Assembly (NCBI GenBank): GCA_031285575.1
Contig: JAITVX010000205.1
Coordinates: 1-5,190, forward strand
DNA: 5,190 nt
Direction: 5' to 3'
Origin: Bacteroidales bacterium
Lineage (GTDB): Bacteria > Bacteroidota > Bacteroidia > Bacteroidales > VadinHA17
Every line of letters starts with the position of its first letter. Positions within the stretch are counted from its first letter, which is position 1. Of the stretch, positions 1 to 5,134 are shown in pieces. The notes beneath the pieces are model-generated. The model was not told the origin of the DNA and did no database searches. It saw nothing but the letters and a program-made list of their open reading frames with translations. The translations under genes were made by a program, and so were the position numbers.

Positions 1-30
1 AATTAAAACGCTGATAGTCAGATGGGATAT

Positions 31-61
31 TTTTTCGATTTTTCTGTGTTGGATCGAAAAA
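31..61. repeat. short AT-rich stem-loop
   Basis: TTTTTCGAT (31-39) and ATCGAAAAA (53-61) are perfect 9-base complements around a 13-base loop. This could be the terminator of a gene lying left of the window, or an operator overlapping the promoter-like match at 49-76. No U-tract follows the stem on the plus strand, so a classical terminator reading rightwards is not well supported. The function is unknown. Confidence 0.4.
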
Positions 62-76
62 TAAGCCGTATATTTG
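49..76 (+). promoter_or_regulatory. Bacteroidota-type promoter match
   Basis: TTG at 49-51 and TATATTTG at 69-76 are separated by 17 bases. They match the Bacteroidota -33 (TTTG/TTG) and -7 (TAnnTTTG) elements, with the -7 exact. It would fire rightwards into the palindromic element at 77-327 and towards the 3' end of nadE. Only very short reading frames lie downstream, for example 97-189 (30 codons, no recognisable family). The final TTTG is also the possible left target duplication of the palindromic element, so the match may be fortuitous. Confidence 0.3.
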
Positions 77-327
77 CATCGTAGTTTTATGCAGTCATGG
101 ACAGGACAAACGTGGTCAAATCACGTTCTTTGAATCCGCTCCAAATCGTACCCCATAGTACGAAACAGAAATGTAAATCGCTGTATTAGAACGAATTTCT
201 ACTTATGTTTTAAATACAATCAGTGAATTTTGTTTGGATTTTTTTATGGGGGTACGAATTAGGTCGCTAACCCTGCTATTTTCCGACCCAGCATGTCCAT
301 CATTTGTCTGCATAAAACTGCGCGATG
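77..327. mobile_element. MITE-like long imperfect palindrome
   Basis: Four blocks pair in nested order. CATCG (77-81) pairs with CGATG (323-327). AGTTTTATGCAG (83-94) pairs with CTGCATAAAACT (308-319). ATGGACA (97-103) pairs with TGTCCAT (294-300). CGTACCCCATA (147-157) pairs with TATGGGGGTACG (245-256), with one extra G. A weaker pair is TGGTC (113-117) with GACCCA (285-290). The arms are about 80 bases each around an unpaired centre at 158-244. TTTG flanks both outer ends directly (73-76 and 328-331), which fits a 4-base target duplication. There is no transposase. This fits a non-autonomous element or insertion-sequence remnant; MITEs are known in Bacteroidales such as Porphyromonas gingivalis. 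A structured RNA is the alternative. The boundaries are uncertain because weak similarity (ATAAG plus CC) continues outside both ends. Confidence 0.45.
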
Positions 328-388
328 TTTGATGATATTGGTCTTATAAAGATGGAAACAGATCCTCAAAGAGGCATATTTGGCATTT

Positions 389-2002
389 CTAAAACGGTCT
401 TCCTGTTTTCTGATACGCTACCGGTAATTTTGCAGCAAGCGGTATTCGTCGTCCTGCACCGGAAGCCTTTGCGGAAACCATCAATACCGGTGGCGACTGG
501 TATCGTTTGTATTCCGTTGAGCAGATCATTTTTACTAGACGGTAAACCGTTTCCCTGTTGCCGGTGTGTCTTACTATTTCTTCAACCGGCATTTGCTGTT
601 CAATATACCGACAGAGTATGCTGTCGAGCAAGTTGTAGGCAGGAAGAGAGTCGGAGTCGAGCTGATTGGGACGCAGCTCGGCCGACGGCGGTTTGCCGAT
701 TATGTTCGCTGGTATTATTTCCCGGTCGCGATTTATGTATGCCGCAAGCTTATATACGTCTGTTTTGTAAACGTCGCCTATAACCGAGAGGCTTCCTGCC
801 ATGTCGCCATAAAGGGTACCATAGCCAACAGCCGCTTCGCTTTTATTGCTTGTATTGAGCAGCATACAGCCCGATTTGTTAGACACGGCCATCAGGAAAA
901 CTGCACGTATCCGTGCCTGTATGTTTTCTTCGGTCGCATCTTCGGCCTTTCCGGTAAACAGCGGTGCAAGGCCTTCCTCGATGGTGCAGAAGCTTTTTTC
1001 GATGTTTATGATGTTATACCGTGTGCCGAGCCTTTCCGATAGCTTCGTGGAGTCGTCTATCGAATGTGCCGACGAGTAGCGCGACGGCATAAGCAGCGAC
1101 CTTACGCTGGCAGCGCCCAAGGCCTCGGCAGCAAGGCACAGCACTACGGCCGAATCGATGCCGCCCGACAGCCCGAGTATCGCTTCGCTGAATCCTGTTT
1201 TGCGGAAATAATCTTTTATGCCAAGTATCAGCGCATCGTGCATCAGGCCTGTATGGTTTACATTGCTATCCGCACAGGCTGCTGTACCTGCGGCAAGTTC
1301 GTCCGTGTCGAATGTCAGCATGGCTTCTTCAAACGGAGGCAGTTTTTTGCATACCGTTCCGTCGGGCGCAATGGCAACCGAACTTCCGTCGAATATCAGT
1401 TCGGCGCTGGCTCCGGCATAGTTTACCACCACTGTGGGCACGCCGTATGCGCGGACCCTAACACTGAAAATATCTGTACGTGACGCGGCCTGTGTACATG
1501 AAAACGGAATAGCAGCCAGGTTTATAATCATATCGGGTTTCTGAAACATGCTCACGTCGAGCAAATCGTCTCCTGCTGTTAGTGCAATTTTTTTCCCTTT
1601 GAAATGAAACACACTGTAATTACCGCCCTGTTCAAAGTATTTGTATTCGTTGAAAATATCATTTGCCTGCAGCATGGCTTTTCTTGCCGTGAATACAATT
1701 TTACCTTCGGACAGCACGTATGCCGTGTTGTAAAGTTTTTTCCATACGGCTTCGGGAGCTCCCACGATTGCCGTTATGCCGCTGCATTCGGCGGCAATTT
1801 CAATAAGAGCACGGCTGCACTGTTCAATAAAATCGTCGCTGTGCAGCAACCCGAGCGGAGGATAGCCCGTAACGCTCAGTTCCGGAAACGCCACCAAGTC
1901 TGCACCCTGATCTTTTGCCCTGCGTATGGCACTGCATATTATCGATTTGTTGTAGTTAATATTGCCGGCGTGGCAGTTAAGCTGGGCCATTGATATCCTC
2001 AT
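389..2002 (-). CDS. nadE: NAD+ synthase, two-domain type, with a degenerate glutaminase site
   Basis: This 537-residue protein catalyses the last step of NAD+ synthesis, the ATP-dependent amidation of nicotinate adenine dinucleotide, in the cytoplasm. Residues 1 to about 240 form a nitrilase-like glutaminase domain; residues about 250-530 form the synthetase domain. The synthetase half looks intact: PP-loop SGGIDS at 279-284, the stretch LLNTSNKSEAAVGYG at 381-395, GDVYKT at 409-414 and RPNQLDSDSLP at 444-454. In the glutaminase half the expected catalytic Glu (E41 in FPELSVTGYPP) and Lys (K108 in ARKAML) are present. The nucleophile motif, usually like ALTxCEDLW, reads ALTAGDDLL, with Gly at 144 (bases 1571-1573). 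The segment after it also seems shorter than in relatives I recall. The inference is an ammonia-dependent enzyme. The length fits the roughly 540-residue form. Start MRISMAQLN matches the usual N-terminus; it lies 13 bases after the barrel gene stop, suggesting co-transcription. Confidence 0.95.
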   Translation of the reverse strand: MRISMAQLNCHAGNINYNKSIICSAIRRAKDQGADLVAFPELSVTGYPPLGLLHSDDFIEQCSRALIEIAAECSGITAIVGAPEAVWKKLYNTAYVLSEGKIVFTARKAMLQANDIFNEYKYFEQGGNYSVFHFKGKKIALTAGDDLLDVSMFQKPDMIINLAAIPFSCTQAASRTDIFSVRVRAYGVPTVVVNYAGASAELIFDGSSVAIAPDGTVCKKLPPFEEAMLTFDTDELAAGTAACADSNVNHTGLMHDALILGIKDYFRKTGFSEAILGLSGGIDSAVVLCLAAEALGAASVRSLLMPSRYSSAHSIDDSTKLSERLGTRYNIINIEKSFCTIEEGLAPLFTGKAEDATEENIQARIRAVFLMAVSNKSGCMLLNTSNKSEAAVGYGTLYGDMAGSLSVIGDVYKTDVYKLAAYINRDREIIPANIIGKPPSAELRPNQLDSDSLPAYNLLDSILCRYIEQQMPVEEIVRHTGNRETVYRLVKMICSTEYKRYQSPPVLMVSAKASGAGRRIPLAAKLPVAYQKTGRPF

Positions 2003-2015
2003 GCCTGTGCAACGG

Positions 2016-2690
2016 TTAAAAATTTATCCCAAGATGTATCCCGATCATTTTATGATGTATTCCATCTTTTGGCTGACTGTTGTTTTCTTTGGTTATATCG
2101 GTAAAGTTGCTGTCGAACCTTACGCCGGCCACAACCGACGTAGTGCCGCCAAGTGAATATTCAACGCCACCGGTTACGTGATAGCCCATGCCTATCTTTT
2201 TAAGCTCGTTGCGGGCGTTTTCCCTATTGGTATTTTGCAGCGGCACTTCAACTTTTCCTCCAAGAACAAGATTGGGGTCGAGCCCCGTATCGACAAAGAA
2301 CGACATGTACCCAATTTGGTTCGAACGCAGCCTTATACCTACCGGTATTGTCAGATATTTGATGCTGTATGTCTGTCTGTTGCCGGAGCGCACTCCAAAT
2401 GGTTTGTTTAGTTCGAGCGTAATAGAATCGGTATTGGCAAGGTTTCCGCCAGCGGTAATAAGGCTTACACCTGTTGAAAATGCATAATTGTCGGAAAAGT
2501 ATTTGTGAATGGAAAGGCCGAAGTTAATACCGGCGCGTGTTCCTTTGGTTGAAACATCGCTGTTGTCGGAAGTGAACCATCCGACTGTCGGGCTGGCATG
2601 TACTCCAAATCCTATATCCTGCTGAGCGCTTACGGTAACAGTACCGGTAACAACCAGCATAGCTATGATTAAAGGTGAACAGTATTTCAT
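2016..2690 (-). CDS. outer-membrane beta-barrel protein (PorT-like / OMP_b-brl type)
   Basis: This 224-residue protein is predicted to lie in the outer membrane. Residues 1-22 form a Sec signal peptide: a short charged start, a hydrophobic core (LIIAMLVVTGTVTV), and likely cleavage after VSA before QQDIGFG. The rest alternates short amphipathic strands with Gly- and Asn-rich turns. Segments typical of the Bacteroidota small porin-like family include YLTIPVGIRLRS (112-123), VTGGVEYSL (172-180) and VVAGVRFDSNFTDI (186-199). The chain ends in Phe, as expected for recognition by the barrel assembly machinery. The reading frame extends 20 codons further upstream, but the ATG at 2690 is preferred because it starts the signal peptide and lies about 20 bases below an exact TAnnTTTG element. 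It is probably co-transcribed with nadE. No ligand or specific role can be read from the sequence. Confidence 0.88.
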   Translation of the reverse strand: MKYCSPLIIAMLVVTGTVTVSAQQDIGFGVHASPTVGWFTSDNSDVSTKGTRAGINFGLSIHKYFSDNYAFSTGVSLITAGGNLANTDSITLELNKPFGVRSGNRQTYSIKYLTIPVGIRLRSNQIGYMSFFVDTGLDPNLVLGGKVEVPLQNTNRENARNELKKIGMGYHVTGGVEYSLGGTTSVVAGVRFDSNFTDITKENNSQPKDGIHHKMIGIHLGINF

Positions 2691-2710
2691 ATCAGAAATA
2701 TTTTTGATTG

Positions 2711-2718
2711 CAAACATA
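2711..2718 (-). promoter_or_regulatory. -7 promoter element of the barrel-nadE unit
   Basis: The minus strand reads TATGTTTG here, an exact match to TAnnTTTG, followed by C and then an A/T-rich leader to the ATG at 2690. No good TTTG is seen at the -33 position; the upstream stretch is mostly A/T. The predicted leader is about 15 bases, and this supports 2690 as the start rather than the in-frame ATG at 2750, which lies upstream of the element. Confidence 0.55.
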
Positions 2719-2917
2719 TTATAAAAACAGCAATATTTATAAAAAAACATAACTATCCCTGTATTTCATACAAAATAGTTTTTTACATCTGCACGTTGTT
2801 GATGATTGTGGCGTTTCAGTATCATATTTGGTCATATCTTTTACTGTTTTTTTACGATGTATGTGAAAGTACATCTTTTGCCGGAGCACCTTTTTTAGAA
2901 CATTTACACATTTACCT

Positions 2918-2934
2918 GTTTTTTGAAAAATATT
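2918..2934 (+). repeat. 17-base direct repeat, copy 1
   Basis: GTTTTTTGAAAAATATT occurs here and again at 3165-3181. The second copy is preceded by TGGAGC (3159-3164), and a related TGGAGCGTCATTTTTTG lies at 3051-3067. The base composition is low-complexity, so chance contributes, but 17 identical bases twice in 264 bases is notable. Confidence 0.45.
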
Positions 2935-2938
2935 TTTA

Positions 2939-2946
2939 TACATTTG
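2939..2946 (+). promoter_or_regulatory. plus-strand TAnnTTTG element
   Basis: TACATTTG is an exact match to the Bacteroidota -7 element and is followed by CAG. The nearest TTG upstream (2923-2925) is only 13 bases away, shorter than the usual spacing. It could start transcription towards nrnA with a leader of more than 400 bases, or towards the small hydrophobic frame at 2969-3070. The support is motif only. Confidence 0.25.
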
Positions 2947-3164
2947 CAGTGCTATTAAGAATATATTCATGTTTACAATGGCGCTCTGTTTTACACAGTT
3001 TGTATTCATCACTGTTTTTTTAGTTATACACAACTCATGTTTGTGTTTTTTGGAGCGTCATTTTTTGTAAATACTGTACATTTTGCGTAATTGCAGAAAA
3101 AGAGAGTTTTAATTAAATGAATAGTGGGTGAGGCGCTTCTTTTGCGGCTAACGAAAAATGGAGC

Positions 3165-3181
3165 GTTTTTTGAAAAATATT
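3165..3181 (+). repeat. 17-base direct repeat, copy 2
   Basis: This is the second identical copy of GTTTTTTGAAAAATATT (first at 2918-2934), here inside TGGAGC-(repeat)-CACCCC. The run CGTTTTTT (3164-3171) can also pair with AAAAAACG at 3205-3212, giving an A/T-only stem just before the promoter-like TATACTTG. Confidence 0.4.
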
Positions 3182-3213
3182 CACCCCATTATCTTTTTTG
3201 AGAAAAAAAACGT

Positions 3214-3221
3214 TATACTTG
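3214..3221 (+). promoter_or_regulatory. possible promoter for the structured RNA and nrnA
   Basis: TATACTTG differs from TAnnTTTG by one base. A TTTG lies at 3197-3200, only 13 bases upstream, so the -33 spacing is poor. Transcription would begin near 3227, about 26 bases before the stem-loop at 3253-3335 and about 155 bases before nrnA. No better plus-strand element is visible between the stem-loop and nrnA. Confidence 0.25.
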
Positions 3222-3252
3222 TAGCAAATATATTTTTTCATATTATGTGTTT

Positions 3253-3341
3253 GATGGCGCCTCATCCCGCAATCTGTTTAATGGCTATCGCTGTTCTTCA
3301 GTGTAGTGCAGATGTATCAGGGAAGTGGCGCCATCTTTTTT
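3253..3341 (+). ncRNA. nested stem-loop with T-run: candidate sRNA, leader element or terminator
   Basis: The outer stem pairs 3253-3268 with 3320-3335 (14 of 16 positions, including nine uninterrupted pairs GATGGCGCC/GGCGCCATC). Inside it ATCTG (3272-3276) pairs with CAGAT (3309-3313). Innermost, CTA-T-CGCTG (3285-3293, one bulged T and one G-U pair) pairs with CAGTGTAG (3299-3306) around the loop TTCTT. Six T follow directly (3336-3341), so on the plus strand it has the form of an intrinsic terminator with an elaborate apical part. On the minus strand no T-run follows. It ends 40 bases before the nrnA start. Possible roles are the 3' end of a roughly 115-base small RNA, an attenuator in the nrnA leader, or simply a terminator. 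It lacks the conserved SRP RNA core and is too short for 6S RNA. It overlaps a 75-codon frame that I regard as spurious. Confidence 0.5.
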
Positions 3342-3381
3342 ATGTTCAATTACGAATTAATTGCAAAAATAAACTGAAAAA

Positions 3382-4404
3382 GTGAAGCATTTATCAAAAT
3401 ATGCAAAACAACTGTCGAAATTCTTTGAAGTATCGAACAGCATACTGATTATATCGCATATTAATCCAGACGGTGACGCTACTGGAGCGCAGTTGGCGCT
3501 GTATCACTATCTTGTGGCAAAAGGAAAACAGGTGGATATGATGGCGCCGAATTACCTGCAGGAGTTTCTGAAATGGATGGACGGAAGTAGCCTTGTAAAT
3601 GTTTTTATAGGCAACAAAAGAAAATGCCGTAAGCTGATAGAGACGGCTGACCTGATTGTGATGGTCGATTTCAACCAGCCGAACCGCCTCGGCGAAGCTG
3701 AAAAACCGGTTATGCGGTCGGTAGCGCGTAAGGTTGTGATAGACCACCACCTCGACCCGCACAATATTGCCGATCTTATTGTTTCGTACCCGTCGATGTG
3801 TTCAACGTCGGAACTTGTGTATGAAATTATATCCTGTCTCGAGAACAATGTTCCTTTGAGTAGCCCGTGCGCCGAAGCCGTTTACACGGGTATAATAACC
3901 GACACTGGCAATTTTGAATACGGTTCGTTTACCCCGCGCACAATGAGGATTGTGGCCGACCTGCTCGAAACAGGCCTGAACAGAGAACGTATAAAAGATC
4001 TTGTGTATAATAATTTCTCGGCCGATCGCATGAGGCTTATGGGGCTTGTACTCAACAGTAGAATGGTCGTTTTGCCCGAACTCAGAAGCGCATATATTTA
4101 CCTTACGAAAGCCGACCTTGAGGCGTATAGTTACGCCAAGGGCGACACCGAAGGGTTTGTGAACATGCCTCTGTCGATAAAAGGAATCGTATTTTCGACC
4201 ATGCTTGTTGAAAAAGATGGATTTATAAAGCTATCCTTCAGGTCGAAAGGAGCGTTCCCATCGAACGAGATAGCAGCAGGGTATTTCAATGGTGGAGGCC
4301 ATCTTAACGCATCTGGTGGCGAATATTACGATACACTCGAAAACACTGTCGGTTATTTTCTGAAAGTTCTGAAAGAAAACATCGGGAGATTTATTTATGA
4401 ATAG
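3382..4404 (+). CDS. nrnA: DHH/DHHA1 phosphoesterase, NrnA-type (oligoribonuclease / pAp phosphatase)
   Basis: This 340-residue cytoplasmic enzyme of the DHH superfamily is predicted to use divalent metal, usually Mn2+, to degrade two- to five-base RNA fragments and to hydrolyse 3'-phosphoadenosine 5'-phosphate; this activity is inferred from NrnA relatives. The motifs are complete. Motif I is HINPDGD (H26, D30, D32), motif II is VMVDFN with D96, motif III is DHH at 121-123, and motif IV is ITDTG with D174. The DHHA1 substrate-binding motif FNGGGHLNASGG is at 302-313. The length is typical and nothing is missing. The start is GTG in an A-rich leader without a Shine-Dalgarno sequence; the N-terminus MKHLSKYAKQLSKFFEVSNSI aligns in length with relatives, and no ATG occurs before the motif I region. 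The gene overlaps the next by 8 bases, implying translational coupling. Confidence 0.93.
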   Translation: MKHLSKYAKQLSKFFEVSNSILIISHINPDGDATGAQLALYHYLVAKGKQVDMMAPNYLQEFLKWMDGSSLVNVFIGNKRKCRKLIETADLIVMVDFNQPNRLGEAEKPVMRSVARKVVIDHHLDPHNIADLIVSYPSMCSTSELVYEIISCLENNVPLSSPCAEAVYTGIITDTGNFEYGSFTPRTMRIVADLLETGLNRERIKDLVYNNFSADRMRLMGLVLNSRMVVLPELRSAYIYLTKADLEAYSYAKGDTEGFVNMPLSIKGIVFSTMLVEKDGFIKLSFRSKGAFPSNEIAAGYFNGGGHLNASGGEYYDTLENTVGYFLKVLKENIGRFIYE

Positions 4405-4924
4405 AAGTAAAAAACAGTATATTACCTTGCTTATGGCAACCATATTGGTGCTTGCGGTTGCCTGCCATGGCGGTAACAGTGGCAGTAGTCGGGATTACAG
4501 ACCCGACCGCAACGACATGGCCGACATGAACAGATACATGATACGGAAAGACCGCGAGCGGATACAAAGCTATTCGGAGCGGAAAGCCCTTACTGTGCAG
4601 GAGACATCAACCGGGCTGTGGTACGGTATTTCGGAAGAAGGCACAGGCGATTTTCTGACCGACGGCGACATGATACGGTATGAATACAACTGCTCGCTGC
4701 TCGACGGCACTGAATGTTACTCGTCGCAGGAATTCGGACCAGCCGAAGTGCAGATAGGAAGAAGCGAACTGCCGGCCGGGCTTTACGAGGGCCTTAAACT
4801 ACTGAAAAGAGGCTCGACGGCCACATTTATAATCCCCCCGTTTCTGGCATACGGACTGGTAGGTGATGGGAAAAAGATTCCACCACGGGCAACGTTGGTT
4901 TATTCGGTTCTTGTAATTAAATGA
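4397..4924 (+). CDS. FKBP-type peptidyl-prolyl isomerase-like lipoprotein (GldI-like)
   Basis: This 175-residue predicted lipoprotein has a basic start (MNRSKKQ), a hydrophobic segment (9-22) and Cys at 23 in LAVAC, likely lipidated and anchored in the envelope facing the periplasm. Residues 40-70 form a charged, probably helical linker (DRERIQSYSERKAL). Residues 73-175 form an FKBP domain: TGLWYGI at 72-78, LLDGTECYSS (101-110), EGLKLLKRG (131-139), IIPPFLAYG (145-153) and IPPRATLVYSV (161-171). Compared with human FKBP12, Tyr26 and Tyr82 are kept (Y97, Y152), but Phe36, Asp37, Phe46 and Trp59 align with Cys, Tyr, Ala and Leu, so isomerase activity may be weak or absent. The family resembles GldI of gliding flavobacteria, but one gene does not show gliding. 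The start overlaps the end of nrnA by 8 bases. No clear terminator follows. Confidence 0.9.
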   Translation: MNRSKKQYITLLMATILVLAVACHGGNSGSSRDYRPDRNDMADMNRYMIRKDRERIQSYSERKALTVQETSTGLWYGISEEGTGDFLTDGDMIRYEYNCSLLDGTECYSSQEFGPAEVQIGRSELPAGLYEGLKLLKRGSTATFIIPPFLAYGLVGDGKKIPPRATLVYSVLVIK

Positions 4925-5011
4925 TTTATAATGTCTGTACTCTGTTCATCATCATATAAATCCTAATATATATTACAATATAATGTCAAAATTTGCACCT
5001 TTGTAAAAAAT

Positions 5012-5101
5012 ATGTCAAAGGAACGTATATCAGTAGTTGCGGATTTATCGACGATCAAATCGCAACTGCGCAAAGACAGGGAATTTTCACAGGGTGTATA
5101 G
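5012..5101 (+). CDS. 29-residue reading frame, possible leader peptide or broken gene start
   Basis: ATG at 5012 opens a 29-residue frame with a protein-like charged composition (starts MSKERISVVADL, ends KDREFSQGV) and a TAG stop at 5099-5101. Upstream lie ATTTGCACC and CACCTTTG (4988-5003), each one base off TAnnTTTG, and an A-rich leader (5004-5011) of the kind seen before Bacteroidota starts. I do not recognise the peptide. It overlaps both stem-loops at 5036-5134, so it may be a leader peptide, the interrupted N-terminus of a longer protein, or a chance frame. The in-frame sequence after the stop meets another stop (TGA at 5135-5137). Confidence 0.25.
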   Translation: MSKERISVVADLSTIKSQLRKDREFSQGV

Positions 5102-5134
5102 CTAATTCTAAATAAAATCACCTGGCTTTGCGCA
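5036..5134. repeat. two abutting stem-loops
   Basis: Hairpin 1 pairs GTTGCG (5036-5041) plus ATTT (5043-5046) with AAAT (5057-5060) plus CGCAAC (5061-5066): ten pairs with one bulged G and a 10-base loop. Hairpin 2 begins at the very next base and pairs 5067-5087 with 5114-5134, matching at 18 of 21 positions with core TGCGCAAAG/CTTTGCGCA, around a 26-base loop. No T-run follows, so these are not ordinary terminators. They could be a folded RNA leader, a protein-binding site, or the end of a mobile element. The rest of the right end (5135-5190) shows no feature. Confidence 0.5.

Larger units (their letters stand above)
2902..3032 (+). other. three DnaA-box-like 9-mers
   Basis: TTATACACA (3024-3032) and TTTTACACA (2989-2997) both fit the DnaA-box consensus TTWTNCACA. 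ATTTACACA (2902-2910) misses it by one base. All three have the same orientation within 131 A/T-rich bases. In such sequence these words can arise by chance, and no dnaA or other origin-linked gene is in the window, so this is only a weak hint of a DnaA-binding region. Confidence 0.2.
2751..3252. other. AT-rich divergent intergenic region
   Basis: No convincing gene is present. The longer frames on both strands are rich in Phe, Tyr, Cys and Lys without domain-like character and look like by-products of A/T-rich sequence. What can be seen: a hairpin GATGTA/TACATC (2856-2861, 2870-2875) followed by TTTT; a tandem 8-mer ACATTTAC (2900-2915); DnaA-box-like 9-mers (2902-3032); an exact TAnnTTTG element on the plus strand (2939-2946); a 33-codon hydrophobic frame (2969-3070); a weak hairpin ACAGT/ACTGT (2995-3015) running into seven T; and a 17-base direct repeat (2918-2934 and 3165-3181). 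Together with the flanks, the gap between the two divergent operons is about 690 bases, long for two such ordinary operons. Confidence 0.6.

Noticed and set aside
97..189. 30-codon frame inside the palindromic element (starts MDRTNVVK)
   Set aside because: It was considered as a transposase remnant, but it is too short, has no recognisable motif and lies within the inverted arm.
361..376. CCTC-AAA-GAGG mini-hairpin just after nadE as a terminator
   Set aside because: It has only four pairs, a three-base loop and no T-run on the minus strand, which is too weak to call.
325..783. 152-codon plus-strand frame over the 3' end of nadE
   Set aside because: It is antisense to clearly conserved nadE sequence and its translation is Cys/Arg-rich with no family resemblance. 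The other plus-strand frames across 566-1993 are rejected for the same reason.
2737..3033. 98-codon minus-strand frame upstream of the barrel gene
   Set aside because: Its composition is Lys-, Cys- and Thr-rich with no domain, it lies in A/T-rich DNA, and it covers the region upstream of the barrel promoter.
2969..3070. 33-codon hydrophobic frame (starts MFTMALCF) downstream of a TAnnTTTG element
   Set aside because: A single-membrane-segment toxin-like peptide was considered, but T-rich DNA yields Phe/Leu/Val frames by chance, and no antitoxin RNA or conservation evidence is available.
3253..3341. Stem-loop as SRP RNA or 6S RNA
   Set aside because: There is no GGAA-type tetraloop with the conserved SRP core, and the length is well short of a 6S RNA with its large central bubble.
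3158..3385. 75-codon plus-strand frame overlapping the nrnA start by 4 bases
   Set aside because: It has no recognisable domain, is rich in Phe, Ile, His and Cys, and contains both arms of the G/C-rich stem-loop and its T-run, which better explain the sequence as RNA. The stop-start overlap with nrnA is suggestive but can arise by chance.
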